DNA from: DATCMH01 sp036563505
GTDB lineage: Bacteria > Pseudomonadota > Alphaproteobacteria > Rhizobiales > Beijerinckiaceae
Assembly (NCBI GenBank): GCA_036563505.1
Contig: DATCMH010000006.1
Location: 1 to 64,000, forward strand
Length of the DNA: 64,000 bases
Reading direction: 5' to 3'
The position numbers and the translations under genes were made by a program. Below, piece after piece: positions 44,022 through 54,277 of this stretch. Below the pieces are notes generated by a model, which was given only the letters and a program-made list of their open reading frames with translations, was not told where the DNA came from and did not search any database. Each line of letters begins with the position of its first letter. The stretch's first letter is position 1.

Positions 44022-45794
44022 TCAGGGCTCGACCAGCCGCCAGACCAGAAGAGGAGCATTCTCCACCCGCTCCAGCCAGGGCACGGTCGCGCCGGCGACG
44101 AGCGCGCGGGCGAAGGTCGGGCCGGGGCCGTAAGTGGCGAGGTAGGTGGGGCAGACGACGAACAGGGTCGCGCCGGTCCGGCGCATCACCGCGCGCGCGG
44201 CTTCCTCGTCGCCGCGGAAGGCATCGATGCTCGCTTGCAGGCCCGCGACCGCCCGGTGATAGGGAGCCGCGACCACGGCGTGGCGGGTGCGCTGGAGCAG
44301 GACCGCCCCGAGGTCCGCGTCGGCGAGCACGGTGGTCGGCGGGAAGCGGTCGAGCCAGGCGATCGAGCGCGCGCAGGCGAGGGGCGCCGCCGTGTCCTCG
44401 GCGGGGGCGGACCGTCCGAAGGCGGCGGCAAGGCCGAGCGGAGCCGTCCAGATTGGTGCGAACAGGGCGAAGCTTGCGACGAGGATTGGGATGCGCGGGC
44501 GGCTCGCATCCCGCTTCAGCTTCCGCCAGACCCAGGCGAGGGCGGCGCCCGCCGCCAGGGGCATGACGGCCGAGGCAACCATCGTTGCCCGCACCTGTAG
44601 ACAGCTGAGAGCAAGGCCGAGCCAGAGGGCTGCCGCGACCACGAGAAACGCGCGCCGATGCGTGTTGTCCCGCCAAGCCAGACCGCTCGCGAGAAGTGCC
44701 GCCGCGAGCAGCGGGCCCGCGGATCCGAGGGTAGAGGCGGGCCGCAGGCGCAGGCTCGTGAGGAGCGGCATAGCCTCCGTCACCTGATCGAGCCAGTAGG
44801 TCCGAAGATCCGGCGGCAAGCTAGCATAAGGGCCGGCGAGGCAGTGCGGAAAGGCGGCCCCAACAGCGGCGAGGAGACTCAAGCCGACGGTGCCTGTCGC
44901 AGCGAGGCGCAACCCGCCGGGAAGCCGTAGAGCCGTGAGGAGGACGGCCGCGAGGCCGCCGCCGACCGCGAGCATCAGCACCGGCGGAGCAAGCACGTCA
45001 CAGGCGGCGACGGTCCAGGACCCTGGGCTGGTCTGGACGAGGAACAGCCCCGCGCTGCTCGCAGCAAGGCCTGCGCCGAAGTCGCGCAGGCGACGCGGAT
45101 CGCCCTCCCGCACCCATTCGAGCGCGAGGACGACACCGGCCAAGGCGATGAAAGGAAGAGTTTCGAGCCCGATGGCGAGGGAGAGTCCGGCCGAGCCTCC
45201 GCCCAGGAGGCCGGCTCGATCCGGTGCCCCGGCCTGAGCGGCGGGCCACGCGACCGCCAGGAGGACGCCAAGCGCCAGGATCGCCTGAACGCTGTGGTGA
45301 TCGACGCGCCCGGGCGCGAAAACGCCCGCGAGGTCCGGCACGGCCGCCGCGACGATGACCGCGAGCATGGCCGGCACGGACCCGAAGAGCCGGCGGGCTC
45401 CGGTCGCGAGAAGGCCAAGATAGGCGCCAAACAGGAGCGCCGGCCAGAGGGCGGCGGTGAGTCCTTCGGCGAGAGCCCGCCCTGTGACAGGGGAAAAGAG
45501 AAGAACGAGGGCCGCGATGGGCGCGTCCACGAGGCGCGACCAATGCATCGGGACGCCCTCGGGCGACCCGATCCGGCGCTGGATCAGATCGAACCAGCCC
45601 TGCCCCGCGAGGAGATCGCGCACGCCGACGAGTCGCATGGCATCGTCGGTGTCGGGCAGCGATACCGCCCCGACCACGTCGGGAAGGGTAGCGGAAGCTC
45701 GCAGGCCGTAGAGGAGAAGCGCGACGGCGCAAGCGGCGGGCAAGGAGAGGCGCGGGCCGGCGATGGCCGCGGCGGGGCGGGACGAGGCGACCAT
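44022..45794 (-). CDS. multi-pass membrane protein, GT-C/STT3-like, hypothetical
   Basis: A 590-residue protein with 12 or so hydrophobic segments from residue 20 to about 480 and a soluble C-terminal end. An acidic loop DTDDAMRL (about 48-55) after the first helix and GRVDHHS further on recall the first-loop acidic and D-H features of GT-C glycosyltransferases such as STT3/AglB, which take polyprenyl-linked sugars. Homologues in this group carry no tested function. Start at 45794 fits the first helix; upstream ATG-like starts would add a charged tail. Confidence 0.7.
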   Translation of the reverse strand: MVASSRPAAAIAGPRLSLPAACAVALLLYGLRASATLPDVVGAVSLPDTDDAMRLVGVRDLLAGQGWFDLIQRRIGSPEGVPMHWSRLVDAPIAALVLLFSPVTGRALAEGLTAALWPALLFGAYLGLLATGARRLFGSVPAMLAVIVAAAVPDLAGVFAPGRVDHHSVQAILALGVLLAVAWPAAQAGAPDRAGLLGGGSAGLSLAIGLETLPFIALAGVVLALEWVREGDPRRLRDFGAGLAASSAGLFLVQTSPGSWTVAACDVLAPPVLMLAVGGGLAAVLLTALRLPGGLRLAATGTVGLSLLAAVGAAFPHCLAGPYASLPPDLRTYWLDQVTEAMPLLTSLRLRPASTLGSAGPLLAAALLASGLAWRDNTHRRAFLVVAAALWLGLALSCLQVRATMVASAVMPLAAGAALAWVWRKLKRDASRPRIPILVASFALFAPIWTAPLGLAAAFGRSAPAEDTAAPLACARSIAWLDRFPPTTVLADADLGAVLLQRTRHAVVAAPYHRAVAGLQASIDAFRGDEEAARAVMRRTGATLFVVCPTYLATYGPGPTFARALVAGATVPWLERVENAPLLVWRLVEP

Positions 45795-45919
45795 GCGACG
45801 ACGAGGAGCCTGAGCGGGAAGCTCAGCATAGGCCCGCCCCGTCACGAGAGGCTTAACGGCCTTTACTGTCCCGTCCCCACGGGCCACAAGGACCCGCCTT
45901 CCTCACAGACGGAGCTTCG

Positions 45920-46306
45920 ATGATGACCCTTGGACGCGCCGAGATCCTGCCCGACACCGCCGTGACCCGCATCGGGGCCGGCCCGCGCATGAGCAAGGCC
46001 GTGGTGCACGGCGCGACCGTCTACGTCTCGGGCCAGGTCGCGGACAAGACCGCCGGCGGCTCCGTGACGGAGCAGACGCAGGAGATTCTGTCGATCATTG
46101 ACGGCCTTCTCGCTCAGGCCGGCAGCGATAAGTCGAAGCTGCTCCAGACCAGCATCTGGCTCACCGATATCGGCACGTTCCAGGAGATGAACGCCGTGTG
46201 GGACGCCTGGGTGGCGCCGGGCAATCCGCCCGCCCGCGCGACGGTGGAGGCGAAGCTCGCCGCGCCGCAGTTCAAGGTGGAGATCGCCGTCGTCGCGGCG
46301 CGCTGA
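45920..46306 (+). CDS. RidA/YjgF-family reactive-intermediate deaminase
   Basis: A 128-residue trimeric protein: VYVSGQVADKTAGGSVTEQT in the N-terminal half and NPPARATVEAKLAAPQFKVEI, with the conserved arginine, near the end. RidA hydrolyses reactive imine intermediates from PLP enzymes. Here seven bases before hisE, likely an operon ridA-hisE-coaA. Confidence 0.9.
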   Translation: MMTLGRAEILPDTAVTRIGAGPRMSKAVVHGATVYVSGQVADKTAGGSVTEQTQEILSIIDGLLAQAGSDKSKLLQTSIWLTDIGTFQEMNAVWDAWVAPGNPPARATVEAKLAAPQFKVEIAVVAAR

Positions 46307-46312
46307 ACGCCC

Positions 46313-46633
46313 GTGCCGGGGTTCACCTTGAGCGATCTTGAGGCCCGCGTCGCAGAGCGCGCCGCGGCCTCGCCAACCGAGTCGTACACCGCGAAGCTCC
46401 TCGCCGGGGGCCCGGCCCGGGCCGCCAAGAAGCTCGGCGAGGAGGCGGTCGAGGCCGTCATCGCCGCCGTCCAGGGCGATCGCGCCGCGCTGACCGCAGA
46501 GGCGGCGGACGTTCTCTACCATCTCCTCGTCGTGTTGCGGGGTGGGGGCGTGCCGTTGCAGGATGTGCTCGACGAACTCGACCGGCGCACGAAGCAGAGC
46601 GGCCTGGCCGAGAAGGCGTCGCGCGGAGCTTGA
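46313..46633 (+). CDS. hisE: phosphoribosyl-ATP diphosphatase HisE
   Basis: Second step of histidine synthesis: PR-ATP to PR-AMP. 106 residues: SYTAKLLAGGPARAAKKLGEEAVEAVIAA, with the EEAVE acidic box, is diagnostic. GTG start. It is apart from any other his gene; only coaA is next, a pair common in alphaproteobacteria. Confidence 0.93.
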   Translation: MPGFTLSDLEARVAERAAASPTESYTAKLLAGGPARAAKKLGEEAVEAVIAAVQGDRAALTAEAADVLYHLLVVLRGGGVPLQDVLDELDRRTKQSGLAEKASRGA

Positions 46634-46661
46634 GAATTCACGGCTCCGGCCGGACACCACG

Positions 46662-47630
46662 ATGGACCTCGACCCGCGTCCCCTGCCCGAGACCGATCTC
46701 TCCCCCTACCGCACCTTCCCGCGGGAGGATTGGGCGAGGCTTCGCGCCGACACCCCGCTGACCTTGTCAGCGGACGAGGTGCTGCGCCTGCAGTCCTTGA
46801 ACGATCCGATCTCTCTCGAGGAGGTGATCGCGATCTACCTGCCCCTGTCGCGGCTGCTCTCCCTCTACGTCGCGGCGACGCAGGGGCTCTTCAAGGCAAC
46901 GCAGCGCTTCCTGCTCGCCGAGCACGACGGCAAGGTGCCCTACATCATCGGCGTCGCGGGCTCGGTGGCGGTGGGCAAGTCCACGACGGCGCGCGTTCTG
47001 AAGGCGCTGCTTGCCCGCTGGCCCAACACCCCGAAAGTCGACCTCATCACCACCGACGGGTTCCTGCTGCCGAATGCCGACCTCACCCGGCTCGGGCTCA
47101 TGGAGCGAAAAGGCTTCCCGGAGAGCTACGACACGGGCAAGCTCCTGCGCTTCCTCGCCGACATCAAAGCGGGCAAGCGCAGCGTTGCCGCGCCCCTCTA
47201 CTCCCACCTCGTCTACGACGTCGTGCCCGGAGAGGAGACCCTGATCGACCGGCCCGACATCCTCATCGTCGAGGGGCTGAACGTGCTCCAGCCGGCGCGC
47301 CTGCCCCGGGACGGCGCGGCGATCCCCTTCGTCTCGGATTATTTCGACTTCTCGATCTACCTCGATGCAGACGAGGAAGACCTGCACCGCTGGTACGTGA
47401 ACCGCTTCCTGCGCCTGCGCCACACGGCGTTCCGCGACCCGCTCTCCTACTTCCGGCGCTACGCCGAGATCTCGGAAGAGGAGGCGATGAAGATCGCCGA
47501 TGGCTTGTGGTCGCGCATCAACCTCGTGAACCTGCGCGAGAACGTGCTGCCGACGCGCCTTCGCGCGAGCCTCATCCTGCGCAAGGGCGCGAGCCACCGC
47601 ATCGAGGAAGTGTCGCTGCGGCGGCTGTGA
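46662..47630 (+). CDS. coaA: pantothenate kinase CoaA
   Basis: The type I pantothenate kinase, first step of CoA synthesis and feedback-inhibited by CoA. 322 residues: P-loop GVAGSVAVGKST (about 103-114), LITTDGFLLPN, RKGFPESYD, and NRFLRLRHTAFRDP. ATG at 46662 is clear. Downstream of hisE, 28 bases. Confidence 0.96.
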   Translation: MDLDPRPLPETDLSPYRTFPREDWARLRADTPLTLSADEVLRLQSLNDPISLEEVIAIYLPLSRLLSLYVAATQGLFKATQRFLLAEHDGKVPYIIGVAGSVAVGKSTTARVLKALLARWPNTPKVDLITTDGFLLPNADLTRLGLMERKGFPESYDTGKLLRFLADIKAGKRSVAAPLYSHLVYDVVPGEETLIDRPDILIVEGLNVLQPARLPRDGAAIPFVSDYFDFSIYLDADEEDLHRWYVNRFLRLRHTAFRDPLSYFRRYAEISEEEAMKIADGLWSRINLVNLRENVLPTRLRASLILRKGASHRIEEVSLRRL

Positions 47631-47643
47631 TGGCTGCCTCGCC

Positions 47644-47749
47644 GTCATTCCGGGGCGCGCGGAGCGCGAACCCGGAATCTACGATGGGCTGCTCGCGGCT
47701 GATCACCTGGCCATGGATTCCGGGCTCCGCTGCGCGGCCCCGGAATGAC
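47644..47749. repeat. palindromic intergenic repeat, GTCATTCCGG family, copy 2
   Basis: GTCATTCCGGGG at the start, CCCCGGAATGAC at the end, GCGAACCCGGAATC and GGATTCCGGGCTCCG inside. The last 30 bases match copy 1 at 3438-3549. Nothing coding. Confidence 0.8.
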
Positions 47750-47850
47750 AGCGGAGGTCCTCGCGGCGAGAGGCCGCCCTTCGGCGCATTGTCCCCGGTT
47801 CCAGAAGTCTTTAGCGTCCCCGCCCCGACCACCCGGAGAGCCCCGATCCG

Positions 47851-48933
47851 ATGATCCGCGCCGCCCTCGCCGTCCTCGCGCTCACTTTCGCCGGCGGAGC
47901 CGTCGCCCAGCAGCGCACCGTCAACGTCTACAACTGGTCGGACTACATCGACCCGAAGGTGCTGGAGGACTTCACGAAGGAGACCGGCATCAAGGTCACC
48001 TACGACACCTACGACAACAACGAGATCGTCGAGACGAAGCTGCTTGCCGGAAAGTCCGGTTACGACATCGTGGTGCCGTCCGGGCCCTTCCTGCAGCGGC
48101 TCATCGGCGCCAAGGTTTTCCGTCCCCTCGACAAACCGAAACTGGCGAACTTCAAGAACGTCTGGCCCGAAGTGGCCCAGCGCCTCTCCGTGTTCGACCC
48201 GGGCAACCAATACGCCGTCAACTACATGTGGGGCACCACGGGCATCGGCGTGAACGTCAGGAAGGTGCGCGAGCGCCTCGGCGACCTGCCCTTCAACACC
48301 TGGGACCTGGTGATGAAGCCGGAGCTCGCGTCGAAGCTGAAGGATTGCGGCATCCACGTGCTCGACGCGCCCGAGGACATCTTCCCCGGCGTCCTCAACT
48401 ATCTCGGCCTCAACCCGGATTCGAAGCGCAACGAGGACCTGACGAAGGCCGGGGACGCCTTGTTCCGCGTCCGCGGCGTCGTCCAGAAATTCCACTCGTC
48501 GGAATACATTAACGCCCTGGCCAACGGCGACATCTGCGTCGCGGTGGGCTACTCCGGCGACGTGCTCCAGGCCAAGAAGCGGGCGGAGGAAGCCAAGAAC
48601 GGCGTCGAGATCGCCTATGCCATCCCGCGGGAGGGCGCCCTGATGTGGTTCGATTCCTTCGCCATCCCGGCGGATGCCCGGAACGTCGCGGAAGCCCACG
48701 CCTTCATCGACTACATGCTGCGCCCGGAGGTGGCCGCGGCCAATACCAACTTCGTCGCCTACGCTTCGGGCAATCTCGCGGCGAAGCCCTTGGTCAAACC
48801 CGAGATCCTGAACAACCCCGGCACCTACCCCGATGACGCCGCCTTCAAGCGCCTCTTCACCAACACAGCCTACGACGAGCGCGCCCAGCGCACTGTGACG
48901 CGGCTCTGGACGCGGGTGAAGACGGGACGGTGA
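47851..48933 (+). CDS. potF: polyamine ABC transporter substrate-binding protein (PotF/PotD type)
   Basis: A 360-residue periplasmic protein: signal peptide (1-about 19, AVAQ), then VNVYNWSDYIDPKVLEDFTK, the hallmark of putrescine/spermidine binding proteins, and YDIVVPSGPFLQRL. C-terminal GNLAAKPLVKPEI is also typical. PotF rather than PotD is a guess from sequence. No permease or ATPase genes are near. Confidence 0.9.
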   Translation: MIRAALAVLALTFAGGAVAQQRTVNVYNWSDYIDPKVLEDFTKETGIKVTYDTYDNNEIVETKLLAGKSGYDIVVPSGPFLQRLIGAKVFRPLDKPKLANFKNVWPEVAQRLSVFDPGNQYAVNYMWGTTGIGVNVRKVRERLGDLPFNTWDLVMKPELASKLKDCGIHVLDAPEDIFPGVLNYLGLNPDSKRNEDLTKAGDALFRVRGVVQKFHSSEYINALANGDICVAVGYSGDVLQAKKRAEEAKNGVEIAYAIPREGALMWFDSFAIPADARNVAEAHAFIDYMLRPEVAAANTNFVAYASGNLAAKPLVKPEILNNPGTYPDDAAFKRLFTNTAYDERAQRTVTRLWTRVKTGR

Positions 48934-48965
48934 GGGAAGCGGAGCGCCTCACGGCGCGAGATGCT

Positions 48966-49097
48966 GTGCTGGATCCCCTTCCCCTCCGGCGGACAAGCCG
49001 CCTCCGGCCGGGGATGACGGTGAGGGCTGATCTGAGCCGTCTCCGCTGTCATCCCCGGCCGGAGCGCGACAGCGCGCAGGGGAAGGGGATCCAGCAC
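48966..49097. repeat. long inverted repeat, GTGCTGGATCCCC family
   Basis: Perfect 20-bp arms (48966-48985, 49078-49097) enclosing a second inverted pair CCGGCCGGGGATGA...TCATCCCCGGCCGG. It lies between the convergent potF-like gene and fumarase and may end both. One copy in the window. Confidence 0.75.
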
Positions 49098-49130
49098 AAC
49101 CCTCGTCGCAGAGCGACGCCGCTCAGTGTT

Positions 49131-50762
<1,632 letters not shown>

Positions 50763-50844
50763 CGAGGGGCTCCGGGCCGGCGTCGGGCGCGGCCGCGCGG
50801 GAAGGACGGCGCCTCTTAGCGTCTTGCCGGCGAAGGATAAAGGC

Positions 50845-51347
50845 TCAGCCGCTCAGGTTCAGCCGCGCCAGGCTCGGCACCGGCTCGCCGCGCAAAGCTG
50901 CCAGCACTTCAGCGACGCGCCGCTCTGTGGTCGCCGCCGTCTTGGCGGAGCCGATCCGGTGCGCGAGCGCCCGACGCTTGCCTGGGGTGAGGGCCTCCCA
51001 GGTGACGGCTGCCGCCGCGTCCGCCTAGAGCGCGCGCAGAAGGGTCGCGGGCGCATCGACCTCGTCCTGCGGCTCGAGGCGAAACCGCACCTCGACCCGG
51101 TCGCCGACGGCGAAGCCACCGTCGCGCAGCAGCTTCTTCGAGAGCATCAGGTACCAGCGCCCCTTCGACGGCTGCCAGGCGCCCGCGAACGGGACCTCGC
51201 CGATCTCGCCGCTCGCCCGCAGGCGGGGTTCGTCGCGGAAGGGAAGGGCGGCCGCGAGATCGGGCGGCAGGAACACGACGGTGTAGCGGTAGGTGCCGAG
51301 ATCGTGGTGACGATCTCGGCCTCGAAGCCATGCGGGTAGTAGCTCAT
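50845..51347 (-). pseudogene. DUF1905/YdeI-type protein, broken by a frameshift and a stop
   Basis: Read on the minus strand: MSYYPHGFEAEIVTT from 51347, then a one-base loss near 51305-51310 shifts the frame; the next part continues in another frame with TYRYTVVFLPPDLAAALPF and GRWYLMLSKKLLRDGGF and ends at an in-frame TAG (51025-51027); the same frame then goes on as AVTWEALTPGKRRALAHRIG to a stop at 50845. Together they make one DUF1905 plus YdeI-like protein. Two lesions suggest an old loss. Confidence 0.8.
51295..51320. repeat. hairpin at the pseudogene frameshift
   Basis: Perfect 11-bp arms GCCGAGATCGT (51295-51305) and ACGATCTCGGC (51310-51320), loop GGTG. The frameshift in the DUF1905 pseudogene falls on it, a place where polymerase slips. 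Confidence 0.7.
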
Positions 51348-51373
51348 CAGGCTCGCCCGCGGCTCGGCTCTCG

Positions 51374-51838
51374 TCAGGCAGCCTGCGGCTCTTGTTCCTG
51401 GGTCATCACGGCGTAGAGCGCGCCGGCGTCCCGCGCCGCCCGGATAAGGTCGAGGCGGCCGGGCACGCGCAGGGCCCGGGCGACGCGGGCAAGCGCTTTG
51501 AGGTGGTCGGCGCCGGCGCCCTCGGGGGCGAGCAGCAGGAAGGCCACGTCGACCGGCTGGCCGTCGAGGGCCTCGAAGTCGATGGGGCGCTCGAACCGGG
51601 CGAGGAGGCCGACGAGACGGTCGAGCTTTGGCAGCTTGCCGTGCGGGATGGCGATGCCCTCACCGATCCCGGTGGAGCCGAGACGCTCGCGCTGAAGGAG
51701 CGCGTCGAAAATCTCGCGCTCAGCGAGGCCGGTGAGGCGGGCGGCCTGGGCCGCGAGCTCCTGTAAGGCGTGCTTCTTCGACGCGGTGCGCAAGGGGCAC
51801 AGCACGGCGTCGGGCGAGAGGAATTCGAGCAGGGGCAT
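51374..51838 (-). CDS. ptsN: PTS IIA component, nitrogen regulatory (PtsN)
   Basis: A 154-residue IIA-Ntr domain. The phosphorylated histidine is in GIAIPHGKLP (about 65-74), with STGIGEG just before. It takes phosphate from NPr and affects potassium and nitrogen balance. The ATG at 51838 gives the family's normal length; a GTG at 51847 adds three residues. In many relatives rpoN and hpf precede it, but here the 373-base gap 51848-52220 shows no gene or clear remnant. Confidence 0.9.
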   Translation of the reverse strand: MPLLEFLSPDAVLCPLRTASKKHALQELAAQAARLTGLAEREIFDALLQRERLGSTGIGEGIAIPHGKLPKLDRLVGLLARFERPIDFEALDGQPVDVAFLLLAPEGAGADHLKALARVARALRVPGRLDLIRAARDAGALYAVMTQEQEPQAA

Positions 51839-52220
51839 CGATGGCACCGGGTCGGGGCACGCAGGCCCGCGGACGATCGTTCGTCAACCAGAGATCAAAG
51901 AGGCAAAGTCCAGGCCAGAACCGGATCGTCGCGCGCCACCTCGGAAACGAGTCGGCAGCGGGCCGCCATATACGCCGTAATCGATCGAGGGGCCAGCGCG
52001 GCGGCAAGCGGCCGCGTTCAACGGCTTCGTCACGGCGTCCTCCTCCCCGCGATGCAGCCCCGGTTCGGGGCGCTCGCGTCGTCCTCGTTGAAGCAACAGG
52101 TAGAAATCGCGGTGGACCAAGTCAACGTGGTCGGGGCACCCCGAAATCGGCGCCGGATCCGAGAGCGCGGCGAAGTCCGAAAGCTGATCTCGGGCGTTAC
52201 TGGCCGCGGCCCTCGCCGCG

Positions 52221-54017
52221 ATGGATGCGCGGCCCCGGATGACCCTTCCCCAAATCTTCGCCTTCTTGATCCTCGGCGCCATGATGGTGCTCTTCGTCTG
52301 GGGGCGCCTGCGCTACGATCTCGTCGCTCTCCTTGCCCTGCTCGCCGCCGTGCTGGTCGGCATCGTCCCGCACAAGAAGGCGTTCGAGGGCTTCTCCGAC
52401 GACATCGTCATCATCGTCGGCAGCGCCCTCGTGGTGAGCGCCGCGGTGGCGCGCTCAGGGGTGCTCGAGGTGCTCCTGAGCCGCATCTCGCCCTATCTCG
52501 GCTCCGTCCAGGCCCAGATCGTGGTGCTGGTCGGCGCCGTGACCCTGCTCTCCTCCTTCGTGAAGAACATCGGGGCGCTGGCGATGATGATCCCCATCGC
52601 CCTGCAGATGGCCAAGCGCGCCGGCGCCTCCCCTTCCTACTATCTGATGCCGATGGCCTTCGGCTCGCTCTTGGGCGGGCTGATCACCCTCGTCGGTACC
52701 TCGCCCAACATTATCGTCGCCCGGGTGCGGGAGGAGATGACGGGGCAGCCTTTCGGGATGTTCGACTATACCCCCGTAGGCCTCGGCCTCGCCGCCGCGG
52801 GCGTCGCCTTCCTCGCTGTGGGCTATCGCCTGCTACCGAAGGGCCGCAAGGCTACCGCCGGCCTCGACGAGGCCCTCGACATCAAGGACTACGTCACGGA
52901 GGCCCGGGTCGCGCCCGGCTCCGCGGCCATCGGCCAAACGGTCGCCGACCTGAAAAGGCTTGCCGACGGCGACGTCGCCGTGACCGGCCTCCTGCGCAAC
53001 AGGAGCCGGAGCGCCACGCCGCTGCCCGACGCCACCTTGCGCGCGGACGACATCGTCCTGCTCAAGGGCGAGCCCGACGCCCTGGAGCGGGCGGTCGCCC
53101 GCGGCGAACTCGAACTGGAAGGCGAGGACCGGCCGACCGAGGAGGAGGACCCGTCCGAGGAGGTCGGCGTCGTCGAGGCGATCGTGACGGGGAACTCCGT
53201 CCTCGCCGGCCAGTCCGCCGGGCGGATGGCACTGCACGAGCGCCACCACATCAACCTGATCGCGGTGAGCCGGGCCGGAGCGCGCGTCGTCGAGCGGCTG
53301 CGCGACGTGAAGCTGCGCGCCGGCGACGTCATCGCGCTTCAAGGCAACCTCCCCCGCATGCCCGAGCGGCTGCGCGATCTCGGCTGCCTGCCGCTCGCGG
53401 AACGATCCTTGCGCCTCGGCTCCGTGCGCCGCGGGCTGATCCCCGTGGCGGTGCTGGCCGGCGCCATGATCCTCACCGCCGTCGGCGTGCTGCCGGTCGG
53501 CATCGCCTTCTTCGGGGCGGCGGTGCTGATGCTTCTTCTCGGCGCCATCCCGCTGCGGGAGGCCTACGAGGCGGTGGAGTGGCCGATCCTGATCATGCTC
53601 GGGGCCCTGATCCCGGTGAGCGAGGCGATCCGCACCACTGGCGGCACGGATCTCATCGCCGGTTGGCTGTCCGTCGCGGCGCAGATGCTGCCGGCCTGGG
53701 GTGCGCTCGCCCTCATCATGGCGGCCGCGATGGCCGTGACCCCCTTCCTCAACAACGCGGCCACGGTTCTCGTGATGGCGCCCATCGCCGCGAGCTTCGC
53801 GGGGCAGCTCGGCTACCGCCCCGACGCCTTCCTGATGGCGGTGGCGGTCGGCGCAGCCTGCGACTTCCTCACCCCTATCGGTCACCAGTGCAACACGCTG
53901 GTCATGGGGCCGGGCGGCTACCGCTTCGGGGATTACTGGCGGCTGGGCGCGCCGCTCTCCGCGATGGTGCTCGTCCTCGGCGTGGGGCTGATCCTGCTCG
54001 CCTGGCCGCTGCGCTAG
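52221..54017 (+). CDS. SLC13-family permease with two RCK-C (TrkA-C) domains
   Basis: A 598-residue transporter: about 6 helices in the N-terminal half (to about residue 205), two regulatory TrkA-C domains (about 225-400; ALDIKDYVTEARVAPGSA, and VEAIVTGNSVLAGQSAG), then a second helix set. Motif SFVKNIGALAMMIPIA and NNAATVLVMAPIA are the paired re-entrant hairpins of DASS transporters. Substrate may be sulphate, dicarboxylate or other anion; not decided. First ATG 52221; ATG at 52239 also possible. Confidence 0.88.
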   Translation: MDARPRMTLPQIFAFLILGAMMVLFVWGRLRYDLVALLALLAAVLVGIVPHKKAFEGFSDDIVIIVGSALVVSAAVARSGVLEVLLSRISPYLGSVQAQIVVLVGAVTLLSSFVKNIGALAMMIPIALQMAKRAGASPSYYLMPMAFGSLLGGLITLVGTSPNIIVARVREEMTGQPFGMFDYTPVGLGLAAAGVAFLAVGYRLLPKGRKATAGLDEALDIKDYVTEARVAPGSAAIGQTVADLKRLADGDVAVTGLLRNRSRSATPLPDATLRADDIVLLKGEPDALERAVARGELELEGEDRPTEEEDPSEEVGVVEAIVTGNSVLAGQSAGRMALHERHHINLIAVSRAGARVVERLRDVKLRAGDVIALQGNLPRMPERLRDLGCLPLAERSLRLGSVRRGLIPVAVLAGAMILTAVGVLPVGIAFFGAAVLMLLLGAIPLREAYEAVEWPILIMLGALIPVSEAIRTTGGTDLIAGWLSVAAQMLPAWGALALIMAAAMAVTPFLNNAATVLVMAPIAASFAGQLGYRPDAFLMAVAVGAACDFLTPIGHQCNTLVMGPGGYRFGDYWRLGAPLSAMVLVLGVGLILLAWPLR

Positions 54018-54022
54018 CGGCG

Positions 54023-54048
54023 GGAACCGCGGCCTCGCGGCTCGGGTT
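54023..54048 (+). promoter_or_regulatory. possible EcfG-type promoter of the Pro-rich gene
   Basis: GGAAC (54023-54027), 17-base spacer, GGTT (54045-54048). One mismatch in the -10 element, so weaker than the other three, but correctly placed before a small gene at 54077. Confidence 0.4.
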
Positions 54049-54076
54049 GCCCCGTCAAGGCACGAGGAGACCACCC

Positions 54077-54271
54077 ATGAGCGTCGGACCGACCGGACCC
54101 TACGATCCCCAGCCCCAGCCGGACCAGCCCGTCATCAACCCGGTGCCGCCCGGCAACAACCCGCTCGAGATCCCCGTCGAGCGCCCGAGCGAGTCGCCGG
54201 CGCCATCGCCAAGCCAGCCGCCCTCGACGAATCCGCTCCCGCCAGAGATCCCGGGCGCGCCCTCGGCGTGA
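54077..54271 (+). CDS. small proline-rich protein, hypothetical
   Basis: A 64-residue protein with over a third Pro (GPYDPQPQPDQPVINPVPPG...), no signal peptide or membrane helix; it would be unstructured. GAGGAGA before the ATG. Its role is unknown, though a possible stress promoter stands ahead of it. Ends convergent with the tadD-like gene. Confidence 0.6.
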   Translation: MSVGPTGPYDPQPQPDQPVINPVPPGNNPLEIPVERPSESPAPSPSQPPSTNPLPPEIPGAPSA

Positions 54272-54277
54272 GAGCCT

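Noticed and set aside
51884..52282. Possible coding frame on the minus strand in the ptsN upstream gap
   Set aside because: No resemblance to hpf, rpoN or any family and no ribosome site; treated as non-coding.
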